Positions 41,152-52,488 of a stretch of 64,000 bases of DNA are shown in pieces (the stretch's first letter is position 1; every line of letters starts with the position of its first letter). The notes below the pieces were generated by a model that saw nothing but the letters and a program-made list of their open reading frames with translations, had not been told where the DNA came from and made no database searches. The position numbers and the translations under genes were made by a program. This DNA is from Chondromyces crocatus (GTDB taxonomy: Bacteria > Myxococcota_A > Polyangia > Polyangiales > Polyangiaceae): NCBI RefSeq assembly GCF_001189295.1, contig NZ_CP012159.1, positions 2,556,001 to 2,620,000 of the forward strand, in the 5' to 3' direction.

Positions 41152-41914
41152 AGCCGTCACGGCGCCGAGTGCGTCGGAGCGCATGGCCTTCCGCGCGGCG
41201 CAGGAGCTGCGGGACGGGGACGTGGTCTTCGTGGGGATCGGGCTGCCGAACCTGGCCTGCAACCTGGCCCGGGCGACGCACGCGCCTGGGCTGTTCATGA
41301 TCTACGAGTCGGGTGCGGTGGGGGCGGTGCCGGAGCGGCTGCCGGTGTCGATCGGGGATCCGTCGCTGGTGACGGACTCGCTCGCGGTGGTGGGGCAGGC
41401 GGACGTGTTCCAGTGCTTGCTGCAAGGCGGGCGCATCGAAGTGGGGTTTCTGGGGGGCGCGCAGATCGATCGCTTCGGGAACATCAACACCACGGTGATC
41501 GGCGACTACGCGAACCCGAAGGTGCGGCTGCCAGGAAGCGGTGGGGCTTGCGAGATCGCGGTGCACGCGCGGCGGCTGCTGATCACGATGCGGATGAGCA
41601 AGCGGACGTTCGTGGAGCGGTGCGATTTCATCACCAGCCCTGGGCACCGGATGCACGGGAAGAGCCGGGCAGAGCTGGGCATGCCGGGCGGGGGGCCGAC
41701 GTGCGTGATCACGGACCTCGGGGTGCTGACGTTCGACGAGACGGGCGAGGCGGTGCTGACCGAGATGTACCCGGGGGTGACGGCGGAACAGGTGCAGGCG
41801 GCGTGCGGGTGGCCGCTCCGAGTGGCGAGCGCGCTGAAGTCGTCGCCGTCGCCGGATCTGGCGACGCTGCGGTTGCTGCGGGAGCGGCTCGATCCGCAAG
41901 GGCTCTACCTGTAG
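41141..41914 (+). CDS. CoA-transferase subunit B (GctB-like)
   Basis: 257 aa. GDVVFVGIGLPNLACNLAR and the active-site Glu in MIYESGAVGAVPE are present, then GFLGGAQIDRFGNINTTVIG and RLPGSGGACEIAVHA, all family I beta-subunit blocks. The Glu separates it from IpdB-like hydrolases that have lost it, so true CoA transfer is expected. The start lies inside the end of the A-subunit gene, with GGGGTGG upstream. Last recognisable enzyme of the riboswitch-led operon. Confidence 0.88.
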   Translation: MATEAVTAPSASERMAFRAAQELRDGDVVFVGIGLPNLACNLARATHAPGLFMIYESGAVGAVPERLPVSIGDPSLVTDSLAVVGQADVFQCLLQGGRIEVGFLGGAQIDRFGNINTTVIGDYANPKVRLPGSGGACEIAVHARRLLITMRMSKRTFVERCDFITSPGHRMHGKSRAELGMPGGGPTCVITDLGVLTFDETGEAVLTEMYPGVTAEQVQAACGWPLRVASALKSSPSPDLATLRLLRERLDPQGLYL

Positions 41915-41980
41915 GGCGGGTGATGGAGAGGGTGGCGGCCGGCCTGTGGGGCGTGGGTCGACCTGCCTGAGGAGAGTCTC

Positions 41981-42295
41981 TTGGCTGCGACGCTGCGTAT
42001 CTACTTCGAGCAGGAGCTTCGAGGGCGTGGGTGGGTGTACCGGGTCGAGCACGCGGACGGGCGTGACGAGTCGGGGCCGCTGACGTCGCTGGAGGTGCGG
42101 GAAAGCGTGCTGAAGCGGTGGGGGGAGCACCTGCTGGGGCTGCCCTGGGTGGAGCTGCCGACGTTCGGGGGCGTGCGGCCACGCGCCACGCAGCGGGTGT
42201 GGAGCTGGGACGAGGCGCGGCTCCTGGTCGGGGAGAGCGCGTGCGAGGTGGCGCTGGTGCGGCGAGAGGACGTGACGGACGCGCGCGGTCGGTAG
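41981..42295 (+). CDS. Small hypothetical protein after the CoA-transferase operon
   Basis: 104 aa, not recognised. Strand-rich and charged (RIYFEQELRGRGWVYRVEHA, then helix, then VWSWDEARLLVGESACEVALV). TTG start with GAGGAGAG five to twelve bases upstream, a strong ribosome site. It starts 66 nt after the B subunit on the same strand and may be the tail of the operon. No signal peptide or TM. Confidence 0.6.
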   Translation: MAATLRIYFEQELRGRGWVYRVEHADGRDESGPLTSLEVRESVLKRWGEHLLGLPWVELPTFGGVRPRATQRVWSWDEARLLVGESACEVALVRREDVTDARGR

Positions 42296-42402
42296 CCGGC
42301 AAGGTCGCGAGGAAGCTCAGAGCCAGGGGGAGCGCGAGGGCCGCGGGCAGCGTAAGGCCGCGAGGGTTGACACCAGGGCGACGGCCGGCCGACCTTCGTC
42401 GG

Positions 42403-44319
42403 ATGTCGGGTCGTGCTCCGCGTCTGCTCTCCGCCCTGCGGCGCCTGGATTCGGGGTGGCTGGTGGCGAGCTTGCTCGCGGTCGCAGGCTGCGCAGGGGC
42501 ACTCAGCGGTGTGGCGCCGGAGAAGGGGAGGGCTTCCGGGGCGCAGGCCGGGGGTGGGCAGGAGCGGACGGCTGCGAGCAACGTGTTGCGCCAGGATTAC
42601 GCGGGGTCAGCGGCATGCGTGGACTGCCACGGGGACGTGGCGAAGGCGTGGCGTGACTCGCCGATGCACCGGATGACGCGGCTGGCGGAGCCGGGGGCGA
42701 TCCGGGCGCCGTTCGACGGGAGGAAGTTCCACTTCAAGTCGGACGTGGCGTCGATGGAGACGCACGAGGATCGCCGGTACATGCGCATCGCGCGGGCGGG
42801 TCGGCCGGAGAAGCTGTTCAAGATCACGAAGGTGATCGGGGGGCGGTTCCGAGAGGATTACGTGGGGGTGGAGGTGACGGGGACCGGGGCGCAGGACCGG
42901 ACGGTGTCCGATCCGCGGGCGGAGCCGGTGATGCCGGTGTCGTGGCTGCTGTTCTCGAACCAGTGGCGGTACAAGGGGTACTCGGTGATGGTGCCGGAGC
43001 GGGAGGGGCTCCGGCCTGGGATGTCGTGGCGGCAGACGTGCATCTATTGCCACAACACGGCGCCGTATTTCGCGAGCCTCTACGATGATCTGCTGGACGG
43101 GCGGAAGCCGTACCAGGGGTCGGTGACGGACCGGCTGCTGCCGCTGTCGCGGCAGTGGAAGCTGGAGGTGACCGACGAGGCAGGGCTACGGCGGGCGCTG
43201 GAGGAGGAGATCGGGCACGTGTCGGACCGGTCGCCGCGCACGGCGGAGGGGTCGCTGGGCGAGGTGATCGAGCAGGCGATCAAGGCGTCGCTGAAGCACG
43301 TGGATCAGCGGGATCTGGTGGAGGTGGGGATCGGGTGCGAGTCGTGCCACAACGGGAGCAAGGAGCACGCGGCGTCGCAGGCGACGCTGCCGACGTTCGA
43401 GGTGAAGAGCACGCTATTCGAGGTGAAGCTGCCCGCGAAGGAGGTGCCGAGCCGGGCCTCGGCCATCAACCGGGTCTGCTCGCGCTGCCATAGTGTGTTG
43501 CTATCGGCATACGAGCCCACGTGGGAGGGGGGAAGCCGCAATGGGAATGCGGGCGGGAGCTCGATCAACTCGGGAGAAGGGCGCGATTTTCTGCTGGGCG
43601 GATGCGCGAATGCGATGAGCTGCGTGGATTGCCACGATCCGCACGCGGCCGACGAGAAGAGCAAGATGGAGCGGCTGGGGACGGTGGCGGGGAACGGGAC
43701 GTGCGTGCGGTGCCACGGGGAGATCGGGAAGGACGCGGCCTCGGTGCAGGCACACACGCACCACGCGGCGGAGGGGGCCGGGAGCGCGTGCGTGGCGTGC
43801 CACATGCCGCGGAAGAACATGGCGCTCGACTACAGCCTGACGCGCTACCACCGGATCGGGTCGCCGACGGACGAGGAGCGGGTGGAGCGAGACCGGCCGC
43901 TGGAATGCGCGCTCTGCCACGTGGACAAGTCGGTGGCGGAGCTGTCGGGGACGATGGAGGGGTGGTGGGGGAAGAAGTACGACCGGAAGGCGCTGGAGAA
44001 GCTCTACGGGAAGGACCTGGGGGTGAAGGCGATGGAGGCGACGCTGGCGTGGGGGCTGCCGCACGAGCAGGTGGTGGCCGCGGCGGCGATGCTGGAGGCG
44101 TCCGGGAAGGCAGCGCTGCCGCGGATGGTGCCGATGCTGGCGCATCCGTACCCGCTGGCGCGGTACTTCGTGGGGCACGCGATGGAGAAGGTGGCGGGGG
44201 TGCCGCTGGGGATCGATCTGGACGGGGAGATGGGGACGATCGCGGCGGAGGCGAGGCGCTGGGTGAACGCGCAGGGGGCCGGCGGGAGCGGCGGGCGGAA
44301 GGCGCCGGCTCAGCCCTGA
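42403..44319 (+). CDS. Octaheme c-type cytochrome lipoprotein
   Basis: 638 aa. The signal peptide ends LLAVAGC (lipobox), so it is anchored in the envelope. Eight CxxCH haem motifs are present: near 72, 213, 312, 359, 407, 434, 463 and 502. Spacing is wide in the first half and tight in the second, and His-rich stretches (QAHTHHAAEG) could supply distal ligands. The C-terminal ~130 residues have a helical, HEAT-like pattern without haem. Multihaem proteins of this kind move electrons or reduce N/S oxyanions in the periplasm. No quinol oxidase or cytochrome maturation gene is nearby. Confidence 0.88.
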   Translation: MSGRAPRLLSALRRLDSGWLVASLLAVAGCAGALSGVAPEKGRASGAQAGGGQERTAASNVLRQDYAGSAACVDCHGDVAKAWRDSPMHRMTRLAEPGAIRAPFDGRKFHFKSDVASMETHEDRRYMRIARAGRPEKLFKITKVIGGRFREDYVGVEVTGTGAQDRTVSDPRAEPVMPVSWLLFSNQWRYKGYSVMVPEREGLRPGMSWRQTCIYCHNTAPYFASLYDDLLDGRKPYQGSVTDRLLPLSRQWKLEVTDEAGLRRALEEEIGHVSDRSPRTAEGSLGEVIEQAIKASLKHVDQRDLVEVGIGCESCHNGSKEHAASQATLPTFEVKSTLFEVKLPAKEVPSRASAINRVCSRCHSVLLSAYEPTWEGGSRNGNAGGSSINSGEGRDFLLGGCANAMSCVDCHDPHAADEKSKMERLGTVAGNGTCVRCHGEIGKDAASVQAHTHHAAEGAGSACVACHMPRKNMALDYSLTRYHRIGSPTDEERVERDRPLECALCHVDKSVAELSGTMEGWWGKKYDRKALEKLYGKDLGVKAMEATLAWGLPHEQVVAAAAMLEASGKAALPRMVPMLAHPYPLARYFVGHAMEKVAGVPLGIDLDGEMGTIAAEARRWVNAQGAGGSGGRKAPAQP

Positions 44320-44419
44320 ACGGTCGCGGGCTCGGGGGTGGAGCGGGCGCGGGCTCGGCATCGAGAGCGCGGGGGTGGTGGCTGGTCGCGCTGGTGGGGC
44401 TGCGTGTACCTTGTCGGGG

Positions 44420-45196
44420 ATGGAACGAATCACCGTCGAGCGACAGGGGCACGTGATCCGCATCGGCCTGAACCGGCCGGAGAAGCGCAATGCGTTCGAT
44501 CTGACGATGCTCGACGAGCTGTCTGCGGCCTACACGGAGTACGAGGACGACGCCGACCTGCGCTGCGGGGTGCTGTTCGCGAGCGGGGATCACTTCACGG
44601 CAGGGCTGGACCTGGCCGAGGTGGGGCCGGCGGTGGCATCGGGCAGGACGCTGTTTCCGGTGGACCGGGTGGATCCGCTGGGGCTGGGGCCGCGGCGGCT
44701 GACGAAGCCGATGGTGGTCGCAGTGCAGGGCTGGTGTCTGACGATCGGGGTGGAGCTGATGCTGGCCGCCGACATCCGGGTGGCTGCGGAGGACACGAGG
44801 CTGTCTCAGCTCGAGGTGAAGCGGGGAATCTTCCCGTTCGGTGGGGCGACGCTGCGGTTCCCGGCGCTGTCGGGCTGGGGGAACGCGATGCGGTGGATGC
44901 TGACGGGTGACGCGCTGGACGCGGCGGAGGCGTACCGGATCGGGCTGGTGCAAGAGGTGGCGCCGGTGGGCGAGGTGCTCGCGCGGGCGACGGCGCTGGC
45001 GCAGCGGGTGGCACTGCAGGCGCCGCTGGCGGTGCAGGTGACGATGGCGTCGGCGCGGGCGGCGCTGACCGAGGGGGTGGAGGCGGAGTCGCTGCGGCTG
45101 ACGGAGCGGGCGCGAGGGCTGATGGCCACGGAGGACGCAGCCGAGGGGATGCGGTCGTTCGTGGAGCGGAGGAACGGGGACTTCAAGGGGCGCTGA
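44420..45196 (+). CDS. Enoyl-CoA hydratase/isomerase (crotonase family)
   Basis: 258 aa, one crotonase domain. NRPEKRNAFDLTMLDEL, the oxyanion loop GDHFTAGLDLAEV and TIGVELMLAADIRVA, and LEVKRGIFPFGGATLRFP with a probable catalytic Glu are seen; the C-terminal trimerisation helix is present. It hydrates or isomerises an acyl-CoA in the cytoplasm. ATG at 44420, with only a weak GGGG upstream. It lies between the octaheme gene and the ferredoxin and could take part in the same catabolic pathway as the CoA-transferase or the P450 system, but the 408-bp gap after it argues against an operon with the latter. Confidence 0.87.
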   Translation: MERITVERQGHVIRIGLNRPEKRNAFDLTMLDELSAAYTEYEDDADLRCGVLFASGDHFTAGLDLAEVGPAVASGRTLFPVDRVDPLGLGPRRLTKPMVVAVQGWCLTIGVELMLAADIRVAAEDTRLSQLEVKRGIFPFGGATLRFPALSGWGNAMRWMLTGDALDAAEAYRIGLVQEVAPVGEVLARATALAQRVALQAPLAVQVTMASARAALTEGVEAESLRLTERARGLMATEDAAEGMRSFVERRNGDFKGR

Positions 45197-45604
45197 GCTG
45201 GCGGGGAGGGGGCTGCGCGTGGCGTGCGGAGTGGCTGAGCGCCGCGTGTCGGCGTGGTCGGCCAGGCGCCGTGCGTCCTCGTGTCTCGCCTGGTCGAGCG
45301 TTCTGCATGGCGTGTCCGGTGGGCTCGGCGCTGCGTGTCCTGCGCTGCGAGTCCGGCGTTTCTGGACTACGTGATCACCGCTGCGTGTCTGGCGCCGCGT
45401 GTCCGGCGCTGCGAGTCCGGCGGTCCGGCGGTGCGTGTCCGGGGCGGCGTTTCTCGTTGGGGTCGTTTTCGACGGGTCCGAGACCTCTCGTCCATGTCCG
45501 CGTCGTCCGGATGTGTCGTCGCTGGGGAAACAGCGAAAAGACGACGTGAGCCGGGGCAGGGGCATCGATCCCATGCAGCAGGCCGGCGCATGGAGGAGGG
45601 GATC
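45197..45604 (+). other. Spacer with diverged direct repeats before the ferredoxin gene
   Basis: 408 bases without a supported gene. A 32-bp direct repeat (45327-45358 and 45391-45422, 30 of 32 identical) is the clearest structure, with many partial copies of GCGTGTCCGGCG around it. The last 30 bases carry the GGAGGAGGGG ribosome site of the ferredoxin. Confidence 0.55.
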
Positions 45605-45931
45605 ATGCCCAGGATCAAGTTCGTCATGTCGAGTGGGGCGGAGCACGAGGTCGAGGCGCAGGAGGGCACGTCGGTCATGCAGGCGGCGATGGACCACTTG
45701 GTGCCAGGGATGCTGGCTGAGTGCGGTGGTTACACGAACTGCGCGACGTGCCACGCCTACGTGGACGAGGCGTTCGTGGCGAAGATCCCGGAACCCTCGG
45801 AGGAGGAGCGGGTCATGCTCGATTGTGCCTTCCACGTGCGGCCGAATAGCCGGCTTGCGTGCCAGGTGCAGGTGACCCCGGCGCTCGAGGGGCTGGTGGT
45901 CCATTTGCCCGTCTCGCAGACGGAAGGGTGA
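45605..45931 (+). CDS. [2Fe-2S] ferredoxin, putidaredoxin-like
   Basis: 108 aa, an adrenodoxin/putidaredoxin-type fold. The four cluster ligands are Cys40, Cys46, Cys49 (C-x5-C-x2-C in ECGGYTNCATC) and Cys86 in RLACQV. The EEERVMLDC loop fits the partner-binding helix. ATG at 45605 with GGAGGAGGGG close upstream. It would carry electrons from the reductase to the P450 encoded next, forming a class I P450 system. Confidence 0.92.
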   Translation: MPRIKFVMSSGAEHEVEAQEGTSVMQAAMDHLVPGMLAECGGYTNCATCHAYVDEAFVAKIPEPSEEERVMLDCAFHVRPNSRLACQVQVTPALEGLVVHLPVSQTEG

Positions 45932-45995
45932 CGGGCGCCGTCGGAAGACGGGTGTCCGGAGAGTGACGGGCGGCGTCGAGGGACGAGCGTCCGGA
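45929..45995 (+). repeat. 32-bp direct repeat between ferredoxin and P450 genes
   Basis: Units 45929-45960 and 45964-45995, both starting TGACGGGC and ending GTCCGGA, with several differences. A similar block (GTGACGGGGGGCGTCGATG) lies at 48678-48696 after the reductase gene, so related repeats flank the P450-reductase pair. Confidence 0.6.
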
Positions 45996-46035
45996 TTCGG
46001 TGTGAGACGACGAGGACAGGGGGAATTTCGACGCC

Positions 46036-47265
46036 ATGAACAATGAGCTGGAGTCAGAGCGGGGCGTTCCGGCCCACGTGCCGGTGGATCTGGTGGTGGA
46101 TCTCGACGTGTTCCACCCGGCAGGGATGGAAGACGATCTGCACCTCGCGTGGCGAAAGGTGCAGGTGTCGGGGCCGGACATCTTCTGGACGCCGCGCAAT
46201 GGTGGGCACTGGGTGGCGACCCGCGCCGAGGACATCGTGGTGATCCAGACCGATCATGAGCGGTTCTCGCACAGGGATGTGTCCATCCCGACGGCGCGGC
46301 CGAAAGGGGCGCCGACGGCGCTGCCCGTGGAGCTGGATCCGCCGCAGCACGGGGCCTACCGGGGGCTGATCTCGCCGGCGTTCTCGATCCGCGCGGTGGG
46401 GGCGATGGAGGCGAAGATCCGCGAGGTGACGGTGGCGCTCGTCGAGGCCATCGCGCCGCGGGGTGAGTGCGAGTTCGTCGGCGATTTCGCGAAGGAGCTC
46501 CCGGTGGTGGTGTTCCTCGATCTGGTCGACTTGCCGCGGGCGGACCGGGAGACGCTGCTGCCGTGGGCCGAGGATCTGATCCGGCCGAAGAGCGCCGAGA
46601 CGGCGGGGCTCGCGTACCAGAACCTGGCGAGGTACGTCGCCGGCTGGGTGGCGCAGCGGACGGAGCGGCCTGGCAACGATCTGATCAGCCACATCGCAGG
46701 GTCGCGGGTGCACGGGCGCCCGATCACGCAGGACGAGGCGATCCGCCTGTGCATGCTGGTGCTGGTCGGCGGGCTGGACACGGTGGCGTCGATGCTGGGG
46801 TTCGTGGCGCGGTTCATGGCGCAGCACCCGGTGCACCGGCGGCAGCTCGCGGAGGACCCGACACTCCTGCCGCAGGCGGTCGAGGAGCTGATCCGGCGTC
46901 ACGGGCTGGTGAACACGACGCGCACGATCACCCACGACTTCGTGTTCAAGGGGGTGCAGCTCAAGGAGGGGGAGCGGATCCTCGTGCCGAATCACCTGGC
47001 GGGGCTGGACGAGCGCACGGTGGAGGCGCCGCTGACGGTCGATTTCCTGCGGCCGAAGCCGGCGCCCCACGCGGCGTTCGGCAATGGGCCGCACCGCTGT
47101 CCCGGGTCGACGCTGGCCAGGACCGAGCTGCGGATCTTCCTGGAGGAGTGGCTGAAGCGGATCCCGGAGTTCGGGATCAAGCCGGGGACGAAGCCGGTGT
47201 TCGCTTCGGGTGCAGTGAACACGGTGCACGAGCTGCACCTGGGCTGGACACCTGCCCGGGGCTGA
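46036..47265 (+). CDS. Cytochrome P450, CYP101/P450cam-like
   Basis: 409 aa, full-length class I P450. The I-helix reads LVLVGGLDTVASML with the oxygen-activating Thr, close to P450cam; the ExxR region and the haem-binding loop FGNGPHRCPGSTLAR follow with Cys355 as haem ligand. It hydroxylates a hydrophobic substrate using the adjacent ferredoxin and reductase. The CYP101 relation suggests a terpenoid- or aromatic-like substrate, but the family alone does not fix it. An ORF-internal ribosome site is not obvious; the ATG at 46036 follows a short GGGGGAA stretch. Confidence 0.93.
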   Translation: MNNELESERGVPAHVPVDLVVDLDVFHPAGMEDDLHLAWRKVQVSGPDIFWTPRNGGHWVATRAEDIVVIQTDHERFSHRDVSIPTARPKGAPTALPVELDPPQHGAYRGLISPAFSIRAVGAMEAKIREVTVALVEAIAPRGECEFVGDFAKELPVVVFLDLVDLPRADRETLLPWAEDLIRPKSAETAGLAYQNLARYVAGWVAQRTERPGNDLISHIAGSRVHGRPITQDEAIRLCMLVLVGGLDTVASMLGFVARFMAQHPVHRRQLAEDPTLLPQAVEELIRRHGLVNTTRTITHDFVFKGVQLKEGERILVPNHLAGLDERTVEAPLTVDFLRPKPAPHAAFGNGPHRCPGSTLARTELRIFLEEWLKRIPEFGIKPGTKPVFASGAVNTVHELHLGWTPARG

Positions 47266-47370
47266 GCACCGCGCAAGCGAGCTTGATGGCGCGCCCAGGG
47301 GATCCGCGCGCCGGAACAAACAGGCGCTTGCGGACGACGGTGGTGCTATCGAGGCCCTGGAGCAGAAGTG

Positions 47371-48618
47371 ATGAACGTGGAAGAGACGGTGGTCATCGTG
47401 GGGGCAGGGCAGGCTGGCGGCGAGGTGGCGACCTCGCTCCGGCAGCAAGGCTACGAGGGGCGCGTCGTGCTCGTGGGGGACGAGGCGCACCCGCCCTACC
47501 AGAGGCCACCTCTCTCGAAAGGGTTTCTGCTGGGCAAGGTGCAGCTCGCGCAGCTCTACCTGAAGCCCGAGGCGACGTACGAGCGGTTCAACATCGCGCT
47601 CAAGCTCGGGACGCGGGTGACGGCCGTCGAGCGGGAGGCGCGCGAGGTGGTGCTCCACGATGGGAGCCGGCTCGCCTACGACAAGCTGGTGCTCGCGACC
47701 GGAGGTAGGGCGCGGATGCTGGAGCTGCCGGGCGTGGACCCGTACAAGCTCGGGAACCTGTTCTACCTGCGGTCGATCCCCGATGTGGAGGGGATGCGGT
47801 CGCACTTCGTGGCGGGCAAGCACCTGGTGCTCATCGGGGCGGGGTATGTCGGGCTGGAGGTGGCCGCAGCGGCGGTGCAGCTCGGGGTGCAGGTGACGGT
47901 GATCGACGTGGCCCCGCGGGTGCTGTCGCGGGTGACGGGGCCCGAGGTGTCGGGGTTCATCGAGGGGGTGCACCGGGATCGCGGGGTGACGTTCCGGATG
48001 CCGGCAACGGTGAAGGGCGTGACGCTGGACGAGGCGGGTGAGGCGGTGCGCGAGGTGGTGGTGGAACAGGACGGGGTGGAGGAGCGGATCGCCGCCGACG
48101 TGGTGCTGGTGGGCATCGGGCTGGTGCCGAACACGGAGCTGGCCGAGGCAGCGGGGCTCGCGGTGGACGATGGGATCGTGGTGGACGCGCTGGCGCAGAC
48201 GTCCGACCCGAGGGTGCTGGCGGTGGGGGACTGCGCGAACCAGCCGAGCGCGTACGCGGGGCGAAGGATCCGGCTGGAGTCGGTGCCGAACGCGATGGAG
48301 CACGCGCGGGTGGCCGCGGCGACGGTGCTCGGGAAGGCGGCGCCGACGCCGGCGGTGCCGTGGTTCTGGTCGGAGCAGTACGGGATGCGGTTGCAGCTCG
48401 TGGGGCTGTCGACGGGGTACGATCGGTGCGTGGTGCGCGGCTCGATGGAGAACCGGGCGTTCTCGGCGTTCTACCTGGCAGACGGGCACCTGATCGCGGC
48501 GGACGTGGTGGGGCGGCCGGCGGATTTCGTGGCGGCGAAGAAGCTGGTCGCGGCGAAGGCGGTGCTGGATCCGGCGGCACTCGCAGACGAGAACGTGGCG
48601 CTGGCGACGCTGGGATGA
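47371..48618 (+). CDS. Ferredoxin reductase, putidaredoxin-reductase-like
   Basis: 415 aa. FAD-binding IVGAGQAGGEVATSL, PPYQRPPLSKGFLLG, the NAD site LVLIGAGYVGLEVAA, and ADVVLVGIGLVPNTELA and VLAVGDCANQPS closing the FAD domain. This is the CamA type of ferredoxin reductase. It passes electrons from NAD(P)H to the 2Fe-2S ferredoxin. ATG at 47371, GGAG eight bases upstream. With the ferredoxin and P450 genes it makes a complete electron chain in the order ferredoxin, P450, reductase. Confidence 0.93.
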   Translation: MNVEETVVIVGAGQAGGEVATSLRQQGYEGRVVLVGDEAHPPYQRPPLSKGFLLGKVQLAQLYLKPEATYERFNIALKLGTRVTAVEREAREVVLHDGSRLAYDKLVLATGGRARMLELPGVDPYKLGNLFYLRSIPDVEGMRSHFVAGKHLVLIGAGYVGLEVAAAAVQLGVQVTVIDVAPRVLSRVTGPEVSGFIEGVHRDRGVTFRMPATVKGVTLDEAGEAVREVVVEQDGVEERIAADVVLVGIGLVPNTELAEAAGLAVDDGIVVDALAQTSDPRVLAVGDCANQPSAYAGRRIRLESVPNAMEHARVAAATVLGKAAPTPAVPWFWSEQYGMRLQLVGLSTGYDRCVVRGSMENRAFSAFYLADGHLIAADVVGRPADFVAAKKLVAAKAVLDPAALADENVALATLG

Positions 48619-48892
48619 CGACGGCATCGCCGGGGTGAGGGCGGCGACGATGGGGTGAGGGGCGTCGCTGCGTCGAGGTGACGGGGGGCGTCGATGCGCT
48701 CGGAAGGGGGCGTTGTCGCGTCGAGGTAACGGGCCACGTCGCGAGTGGAGATCGCAAGTTGGTGCTGCTGTTTCACCCAGCAGGGCATCTGTGAACGATG
48801 TCGCCGCTGTCGATAACCTGCGCGATATGTGACCCGCGCGTCATGGGCGTCTTTCCGACGGAGCATGGTCCCAGACCGTCCGGAATCGATGC

Positions 48893-49932
48893 TCAGCGTG
48901 GGCTTGGGTCGCGTGACGAGGGGGGGCTGGAGCAGGCGTCCGCTTTCGCTGCGCCGAGCAGGGCGGCGCCGATGACGCCTGCGGAGTCGCCGAGGGCGTT
49001 GCGGAGGATGGGGGTCGAAAGCTCGTCGTTGAAGACGTACCGGGCGACCCGCGCGCGGCCCTCGTCATAGAGGAGGTCGAGCTGGCTCACGCCTCCGCCG
49101 AGGACGACGGCGCTGGGGTCGAGGATGTCGATGAGGTTGGCGAGGCCGCGGCCGTAGGCGTCGAGGAAGGTGTCGAGGGCGGCCTGGGCGTGGGGGTCGT
49201 GGTCTCTGCGGGCGGCGATCTCGTCGAGGTGGCGTGCGGTGCCGGCACGCTGGGCGTAGTCGGCCTCGACGGCGGGGCCGCTGATGTACTGCTCCAGGCA
49301 GCCACGCTGGCCACAGTAGCAAGGGGCGCCGCGGTCGGCGTAGACGCCATGATGACCCCACTCGCCAGCGATGCCCTGGGGGCCTGGCCAGGGGCGGCCG
49401 TGGAGGACGAGGCCACCGCCGACGCCCGTACCCATGATGACGCCGAAGACGACGCCGTCGCGGTAGGGGGCGGCGGCGCCGAGGAAGGCCTCGGCGAGGG
49501 CGAAGCAGTTGGCGTCGTTGTCGAAGGCGGTGGGGCGACGGAGGCGGGCTTCGAGGTCGGTGCGGAAGGGGCGGCCGTTCAGGCAGACGGTGTTGGCGTT
49601 CTTGATCAGGCCAGCGCGGGTGATGCTCCCGGGCATGCCGACGCCGAGGGGTGTGTGGCGCAGGTCGAGGCCCAGCTCGGCAGCGAACGACTCGATGAGG
49701 GTGGCGGTCTCTTCGAGGACGGCGTCGTAGCCGCGCTCGCGGTGGGTGGGGATGCGGCGGCGGGCGACGACGTCGGGTACGGCGGTGCTCGCGCTGGAGG
49801 TGCTGCTCGCGGAGGCACTCGGGCCGGCGGGGTGGGGTCCGGAGGCGTGCAGCCGCGCATCGAGCTTCAGCGCTGCGATCTCGATCTTGGTGCCGCCGAG
49901 GTCGACGCCGATGGTGATCCCCCCCGTCATGC

Positions 49933-49936
<4 letters not shown>
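48893..49936 (-). CDS. ROK-family sugar kinase
   Basis: 347 aa. The phosphate loop GVDLGGTKIEIA, the ROK zinc signature CYCGQRGCLEQYISG with the catalytic-site Asp/Glu around AFDNDANCFA, and GTGVGGGLVLHG are clear. The likely role is phosphorylation of glucose, fructose or N-acetyl sugars. Residues about 33-56 are a Ser/Ala-rich low-complexity insert not usual in the family. Its ATG overlaps the helicase stop (ATGA), so the two are translationally coupled although their functions seem unrelated. Confidence 0.87.
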
Positions 49937-52407
<2,471 letters not shown>

Positions 52408-52488
52408 GGGCTGTCGCTAGCACGGCCTGCGCTGCGAGGGGAGCGGGCTTGACGCGCCGTCGTCACCCGCACACATCCGAGGGAGACA

